From positions 62,001-126,000 of the forward strand of contig CAUWHJ010000004.1 of NCBI GenBank assembly GCA_963558655.1: a stretch of DNA of 64,000 nucleotides, read 5' to 3'. Position numbers and translations under genes: made by a program. Under the pieces are notes generated by a model. It was not told the origin of the DNA, ran no database searches, and was given only the letters and a program-made list of their open reading frames with translations. This DNA comes from UMGS1590 sp963558655 (lineage in GTDB: Bacteria > Bacillota > Peptococcia > Peptococcales > Peptococcaceae). Of the stretch, positions 59,531 to 64,000 are shown one piece after another (position 1 is the first letter of the stretch; the number at the start of each line of letters is the position of its first letter).

Positions 59531-60880
59531 ATGGCAAAGTTATTTGGAACAGATGGTGTGCGCGGCAAAGCCGGCGAAGTGTTGACAGCAGAATTGGCCA
59601 TGAAATTGGGGCAGGCTGCCGGTCGCGTTTTTCTGGAAGAAAATGGCGGAAAAACTGGTGCAGTCATTGTTGGGCGTGATACGCGCATTTCGGGGCAAAT
59701 GCTGGAATGTGCGCTCACAGCAGGTCTCACCTCGGTGGGTTTGCAGGTGATTAGTGCGGGCGTGGTCCCAACGCCGGCTGTGGCGTTTTTGGTGCGTAAT
59801 TTCAATGCGCTGGCAGGCGGCGTTATTTCAGCCAGCCATAATCCTTATGAGGACAACGGCATCAAATTCTTCAGCGCCACCGGTACCAAGCTGCGTGATG
59901 ACCAGGAAGCAGCCATTGAAGCTGCACTTCAAGGCGAACTGCCAATTCCGGTGGCTTCGGGCAAAAACATTGGCCGCTATGCACAGGTGGAAGAAGCAGT
60001 GGAAGCCTACAAAGATTTTCTTTCGCAGATGGTGAATGTGAGCGGAAGCCGCTACCGCGTGGTGGTTGACTGTGCCAACGGGGCAGCCTCAAGCCTTGCT
60101 CAGGAAGTATTTGAGCGCGCTAAGCTGGATGTAGTCATGATGGGCGACCAGCCAAATGGCAGCAACATCAATGTCAACTGCGGCTCCACCCACCTTGCTC
60201 AGCTGCAAGAACGTGTGGTGGCAGAAGGCGCCGATGTTGGCCTGGCGTTTGATGGTGACGCCGACCGTTTTTTGGCGGTTGACGAAAAAGGGCGTGTTGT
60301 TGACGGCGACCATCTGATGGCGATTTATGCGAAAGCCATGAAAGAAGAAAATCGTCTAGTGGGCAACAAGCTAGTTGTAACCGTGATGAGCAATTTGGGA
60401 TTGAAACTTGCCATGCGTGATGCAGGCATTGACATTGTAGAAACCAATGTGGGCGACCGCTATGTCAACGAAGGTTTGCTGGAAACAGGCGCCGTGTTAG
60501 GCGGGGAACAGTCCGGGCATATTATTTTCCGTGAGTATAACAGCACCGGTGATGGCATGATTAGTGCCATCATGCTGCTGAATGTGATGAACCATAAGCG
60601 AGTGCCGCTCAGTGAACTGGCTGATGCTGCCATGACCAGTCTGCCACAGGTGCTGGTGAATGTACCGGTACGTAGCAAAGAAGGTTGGCAGGAGATTCAG
60701 GCCATTCAAGAGGCCATTGCCAAAGCCGAAACAGCGCTTGGCGAAGAAGGGCGTGTGTTGGTGCGTGCCTCCGGTACCGAGCAGCTTTTGCGTGTGATGG
60801 TGGAAGGCAAAGACCAGAAAAACATCGAAATGCTGGCGAATGCCATTGCCGATGTTGTGCGTGAAGCGATTGGTGCTTGA
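59531..60880 (+). CDS. glmM: Phosphoglucosamine mutase GlmM
   Basis: 449 residues. Phosphoserine Ser102 in ISASHNPYEDNG; metal-binding DGDADR (about 240-245), sugar-binding GEQSGHI (about 324-330) and C-terminal RASGTEQLLRVMVE (about 410-423). Converts glucosamine-6-P to glucosamine-1-P for peptidoglycan. Its stop overlaps the acpS start (TGATG). Known to interact with CdaA. Confidence 0.97.
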   Translation: MAKLFGTDGVRGKAGEVLTAELAMKLGQAAGRVFLEENGGKTGAVIVGRDTRISGQMLECALTAGLTSVGLQVISAGVVPTPAVAFLVRNFNALAGGVISASHNPYEDNGIKFFSATGTKLRDDQEAAIEAALQGELPIPVASGKNIGRYAQVEEAVEAYKDFLSQMVNVSGSRYRVVVDCANGAASSLAQEVFERAKLDVVMMGDQPNGSNINVNCGSTHLAQLQERVVAEGADVGLAFDGDADRFLAVDEKGRVVDGDHLMAIYAKAMKEENRLVGNKLVVTVMSNLGLKLAMRDAGIDIVETNVGDRYVNEGLLETGAVLGGEQSGHIIFREYNSTGDGMISAIMLLNVMNHKRVPLSELADAAMTSLPQVLVNVPVRSKEGWQEIQAIQEAIAKAETALGEEGRVLVRASGTEQLLRVMVEGKDQKNIEMLANAIADVVREAIGA

Positions 60881-61254
60881 TGAGTATCCTTGGCATTGGT
60901 GTGGACATGGTTGCATTGGCACGCATACAGGCGGTTTGTGAACGTCGGGCAGAACAATTTGCCCGACGTGTTTTTACAGAAACAGAGCGTGCTTATTTTG
61001 AGCCAGAGCCGGATATTCCACGCATTGCTGCGCGCTTTGCGGTGAAAGAAGCCGTCAGCAAGGCGCTTGGCACCGGCATTGGTAAGGTGGGCTGGCAAGA
61101 CATTGAAACCACCCGCTCGGCTGCTGGCGCGCCACAGGTGCAGCTTTACGGCCGGGCGGCAGAACTGGCGCGGGAAAAGGGCGTGCAAACGGTCCATTGT
61201 AGCATCAGCCATGAACGCACAATGGCTGTGGCGATGATTATATTGGAGGGATAG
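60880..61254 (+). CDS. acpS: Holo-[acyl-carrier-protein] synthase
   Basis: 124 residues. Transfers phosphopantetheine to ACP. GIGVDMVALARI (about 5-16, metal Asp) and RFAVKEAVSKALGTGIG (about 50-66) are classic. The ATG overlaps the glmM stop. nnr follows 3 nt after the stop. Confidence 0.96.
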   Translation: MSILGIGVDMVALARIQAVCERRAEQFARRVFTETERAYFEPEPDIPRIAARFAVKEAVSKALGTGIGKVGWQDIETTRSAAGAPQVQLYGRAAELAREKGVQTVHCSISHERTMAVAMIILEG

Positions 61255-61257
61255 CAG

Positions 61258-62796
61258 ATGTATCTCGTGAGCAACGAAGAGATGCGTGCGTTGGATCGTT
61301 CGGCGATCGAAGAATGGCAGATTCCATCGCTGGTATTGATGGAAAACGCCGGTATTGCAATCATGCGTCAACTGGAAAACGATGTGGCAGATTTGTACGC
61401 AAAACGCATCACCATTCTTTGTGGTTGTGGCAACAATGGCGGCGATGGGCTGGTTTTGGCACGTCAGCTCTATTTGGCAGGTGCCGAGAATGTGACTGTG
61501 GCGATTGTCATTGCCGGTGAACGCCGCTTTTCGACCGACCATCAAGTTAATCGCAATATTCTGGACCGTTTGCCGATCAAGCTCATAGAGGTGGACGGCG
61601 CATCTAAGCTCAATGTGCTTAAAGCGCAGCTCAATTTTACAGATGTGGCGGTGGACTGTTTGTTTGGCACTGGACTTTCGCGTGAACTGGATACCTTCCT
61701 GCAACAAGTGATTGAGGTGGTCAACGACAAACGTGTGCTGCGCGTCAGCGTGGACATTCCTTCCGGTTTGGGCGGTGACGATGGCAATATCTATGGTGCT
61801 GCCATTCGTGCCGATTACACCTATACGTTAGCGTGGCCAAAACAAGGGCTTTTTGTTGGCGAAGCCGCTGCCCATTTGGGCACTTTGCGTGTGCTTCCGA
61901 TTGGTATTCCAAATGAGGTTGCCGAACAAGCGGCTGTACAGGGGACTTTGTTGGAGCCGGCGATGCTTGCGGCGGCTTTGCCAAAGCGTGCTCTTAACAG
62001 TCATAAAAACAGTTATGGCCATGTTGGACTCATTGCCGGCAGTGTTGGTATGAGCGGTGCCTGTGTGCTGGCGGCGCGTGCTGCCATGCGTAGTGGTGCT
62101 GGGCTGGTGACAGCGCTGATAGATAAAGGCATTTACACGGCTGCTGCGGCCGCAGCGCCAGAGGTGATGATGAAACCGGTGGCGTGGCCTAATCAACCGG
62201 CGCTGGATTGGCTTTTAGGGAACACCACCGTGCAGCTGATTGGTCCGGGTATGGGAAAGAGCGAAGAAAAGAAACAAACCATCTATTCCTTATTGCGTAT
62301 GGCAGAAGGCACAGTCGTGATTGACGCCGATGCGCTGAGCATGATTGGCGAAGGCGATGGCACCATCTTAAAAAACAGTGCTGCACAGTGTATTCTCACC
62401 CCGCATCCGGGCGAAATGGCACGCTTGCTGGGTTTAACAAGCGCAGAGGTGCAGGCTGATCGTATGCAGTACGCGCGGCGGGTGGCAGAGCGTTTTCATT
62501 GTGTGGTGGTGCTCAAAGGGCATAACACCATCATCGCAGCACCGGACGGCCGCTATGCCGTCAATCCATGCGACAGCGTGGCATTGGCAACGGCTGGCAG
62601 CGGCGACGTTCTGGCGGGCGTGATTGCTGCTTTTGCAGCGCAGGGCATGGAAGCTTATGATGCTGCGTGCATGGGCGTGCTCGCTCATGGCATGGCTGGT
62701 ATGCGTCTGGCGCAGACGCGGGGAGCGATGGCAACGGTAGCTTCGGATATTATTGACAGCGTGGGAGAGGTCTTGCGAGCAGCCGTGCAGGATTAA
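61258..62796 (+). CDS. nnr: Bifunctional NAD(P)HX epimerase / ADP-dependent dehydratase
   Basis: 512 residues: N-terminal YjeF_N epimerase (about 1-215; MENAGIAIMR near 24-33, CGCGNNGGDGLVLARQL about 55-71) and C-terminal ribokinase-like YjeF_C dehydratase (about 220-505; SHKNSYGHVGLIAGS, DADALS, LTPHPGEMARLL, and the catalytic GSGDVLAGVIAA about 447-458). Repairs hydrated NAD(P)H. Adjacent to acpS, as often seen. Confidence 0.96.
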   Translation: MYLVSNEEMRALDRSAIEEWQIPSLVLMENAGIAIMRQLENDVADLYAKRITILCGCGNNGGDGLVLARQLYLAGAENVTVAIVIAGERRFSTDHQVNRNILDRLPIKLIEVDGASKLNVLKAQLNFTDVAVDCLFGTGLSRELDTFLQQVIEVVNDKRVLRVSVDIPSGLGGDDGNIYGAAIRADYTYTLAWPKQGLFVGEAAAHLGTLRVLPIGIPNEVAEQAAVQGTLLEPAMLAAALPKRALNSHKNSYGHVGLIAGSVGMSGACVLAARAAMRSGAGLVTALIDKGIYTAAAAAAPEVMMKPVAWPNQPALDWLLGNTTVQLIGPGMGKSEEKKQTIYSLLRMAEGTVVIDADALSMIGEGDGTILKNSAAQCILTPHPGEMARLLGLTSAEVQADRMQYARRVAERFHCVVVLKGHNTIIAAPDGRYAVNPCDSVALATAGSGDVLAGVIAAFAAQGMEAYDAACMGVLAHGMAGMRLAQTRGAMATVASDIIDSVGEVLRAAVQD

Positions 62797-63069
62797 GTTT
62801 GTAACTTTTTTCTTTTGGTTGTAACTTTTTTTGTCACTGTTAAGAAATGGGAGACACGCTGTTTCTATATTGTTGAAAATAAGCCTGATTTATCAACGTA
62901 ATAAATCAGGCTTATTTTATGCGATTTTATGCGTTGTTACTAATATGTCATATATTTATGCGTACGGTTTGAAATAGAGTATGAAAAGTTCTCTGAGATA
63001 GAAATATATAATTAAAAGAAGATTAAATATCGGTAAAAAACAGGAAAATTGGTAAGCGTAGGGTAAAAC
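62797..63069. other. Intergenic region with direct repeats and a terminator
   Basis: No gene. Two direct copies of TTGTAACTTTTTT start at 62799 and 62819 (20-bp period); the nnr terminator is at 62876-62918; the rest is AT-rich. Confidence 0.5.
62876..62918. terminator. Terminator after nnr
   Basis: AAAATAAGCCTGATTTAT/ATAAATCAGGCTTATTTT 18-bp perfect stem with a 7-nt loop. Confidence 0.95.
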
Positions 63070-63098
63070 TTGTTCATGTGAAAAATATCCCTTATAAT
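63070..63098 (+). promoter_or_regulatory. Promoter of the RlpA-like gene
   Basis: TTGTTC (63070-63075), 17-bp spacer, perfect TATAAT (63093-63098). The ~75-nt leader has a GAGAC/GTCTC stem. Confidence 0.7.
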
Positions 63099-63180
63099 GA
63101 TAAAAGAATTTTTCGAGACGAGAAACTAATGTCTCATACTTGGCGCGTTCATCGCTGCCAGATTTCAAAGGAGTGTTTTC

Positions 63181-63945
63181 ATGCATCACAATATTCGTAA
63201 ATTCATCGCTGCAACCGCTATTGTTGCGGTTGGTTCGGTTACTTTGCCAATGACGGCTTCTGCTCAGGATACTGCTTATGTTGGCGGCGACCAGAGTTAT
63301 ACGCAAAATAGCGGCTATCTGCCAGTGCGTAGCGCGCTGAACGCTGTTGGTGTGGGTGTTGAATGGCAGCAAACTGCCAACGGTCAGCAGCTTGTTCTGA
63401 CCTATGGTGGTGCCAGCCTGACGGCTGTAATTGATGCCGCTAATGGTGTGCTCAGCACAGGCAGCGGTGCTTATGCCTATAACAACTATGGCGGTTCCCT
63501 GCACGCAGGGCTGGATTTCTTCCAGAGCCTTTTCAATAATGCTTCTGTAACTGCCAATGGTGCAGGCGGCATCTATGTGACTGCTATTGATGCCAGCCAG
63601 CCAATTACGCTCTCAACGGTTGATGCCGGCAACAGCACAGGCGGCAACTACACCTATTATGAAAGCGGTCAGGCAACTTGGTATGGTTCTGGCGCACATG
63701 GCAACTACACCGCCAGCGGTGAAATTTTCAATATGTATGATTATACTGCTGCACACAAAACCCTGCCTTTCGGCACCATCTGCCGTGTGACCGATACCGA
63801 TACCGGCCGCAGTGTGCTCGTTCGCATCAATGACCGTGGCCCATTCGGCGCTGGCCGTGTCATCGACCTGAGCTATCAGGCTGCTTCCGATCTCGGCATT
63901 ATTTCCAAAGGGGTTGCAAATGTTACCGTAGAGGTGCTTTCCTAA
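63181..63945 (+). CDS. Secreted RlpA-like (double-psi beta-barrel) protein
   Basis: 254 residues. A signal peptide (about 1-28, ending TASAQD) is followed by a ~90-residue domain like the copper amine oxidase N-terminal domain found in many clostridial surface proteins (LPVRSALNAVGVGVEWQ), then a C-terminal RlpA-like barrel (about 160-252): ATWYGSGAHGNYTASGE, LPFGTICRVTD and VRINDRGPFGAGRVIDLS (the last about 219-236) hold the likely catalytic Asp. Probably a cell-wall or septal lytic transglycosylase. AAAGGAG precedes the ATG. Confidence 0.88.
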   Translation: MHHNIRKFIAATAIVAVGSVTLPMTASAQDTAYVGGDQSYTQNSGYLPVRSALNAVGVGVEWQQTANGQQLVLTYGGASLTAVIDAANGVLSTGSGAYAYNNYGGSLHAGLDFFQSLFNNASVTANGAGGIYVTAIDASQPITLSTVDAGNSTGGNYTYYESGQATWYGSGAHGNYTASGEIFNMYDYTAAHKTLPFGTICRVTDTDTGRSVLVRINDRGPFGAGRVIDLSYQAASDLGIISKGVANVTVEVLS

Positions 63946-63965
63946 GCATCGACCATCGTTTATCG

Positions 63966-63996
63966 AGCTGCTCGCATGATTGTGAGCAGCTTTTTT
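63966..63996 (+). terminator. Terminator after the RlpA-like gene
   Basis: AGCTGCTCGC/GTGAGCAGCT stem with 6-nt loop and six T residues. Confidence 0.9.
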
Positions 63997-64000
63997 GTGT

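Noticed and set aside
63099..63180. ydaO/yuaA c-di-AMP riboswitch before the RlpA-like gene
   Set aside because: Such riboswitches precede wall hydrolases, but the leader is only about 80 nt and lacks the conserved core.

Overview
This window looks like chromosomal DNA of a low-to-mid GC Bacillota (Firmicutes), most likely an anaerobe. The support is a Bacillus/Clostridium-type large SRP RNA, a CIRCE/HrcA heat-shock operator, strong AGGAGG ribosome binding sites with many GTG starts, a radA-disA-PIN/TRAM-ispD-ispF-mrnC-rlmB-yacP gene order like that of Bacillus, a cdaA-cdaR-glmM operon, C-terminal SLH domains, and flavoprotein/ferredoxin pairs. Genus cannot be read from the sequence; a Peptococcaceae-like or Negativicutes-like clostridial relative is a guess.

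Layout. 1-5.9 kb: rarA (cut by the window edge) and galU leftward; then rightward a CLC-type channel with fluoride/proton antiporter features, manganese pyrophosphatase and a two-subunit class I fumarase. 5.9-10.9 kb: a five-gene ABC importer operon (ATPase, lipoprotein, two permeases, second ATPase) ending in a 44-residue membrane peptide. The two ATPases carry complementary defects that fall in the same nucleotide site. 10.9-13.3 kb: a zinc phospholipase C-like protein, an AlkD-like glycosylase and a membrane-anchored XRE regulator. 13.5-20.4 kb: an active-looking tyrosine recombinase, a 233-bp segment bounded by perfect 16-bp inverted repeats and carrying a leftward promoter and a rightward terminator, a second recombinase lacking catalytic residues, and a 1602-residue SLH surface protein. 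I read this as an invertible promoter switch, shown here in its OFF orientation.

20.5-30.4 kb: htpG under CIRCE, a flavoprotein behind a tandem palindromic operator, MATE pump and methyltransferase on divergent promoters, an XRE regulator with three operator copies driving four small paired membrane proteins, a YczE-type protein, ndk, a GNAT enzyme, SRP RNA, a RelB/RelE-type toxin-antitoxin pair and an odd tRNA-Glu(CTC) with C33. 30.4-35.5 kb: a GntR/ABC operon with nested operators, an ECF sigma factor with a large membrane partner, two tRNA-Thr genes and an orphan HTH antitoxin-like gene.

35.6-44.2 kb: the housekeeping radA to yacP cluster, with thyA and folA set into it, followed by four tRNAs (Tyr, fMet, Thr, Met). 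44.4-52 kb: a RibD-like reductase, then a LysR regulator, an SLC13/DASS transporter and two ferredoxin-flavoprotein pairs, probably an anaerobic organic-acid uptake and reduction module. 52-55.1 kb: GtrA, polyprenyl glycosyltransferase and GT-C glucosyltransferase, a three-gene surface glycosylation unit. 55.2-57.2 kb: an OmpR-type two-component system, leftward. 57.4-62.8 kb: cdaA-cdaR-glmM-acpS-nnr. The window closes with an RlpA-like secreted protein.

Two c-di-AMP synthases (DisA and CdaA) are present. Several loci point to cell-envelope variation: the switchable SLH protein, the glycosylation unit and the ECF and two-component systems. No rRNA, CRISPR array, insertion sequence or prophage was seen.
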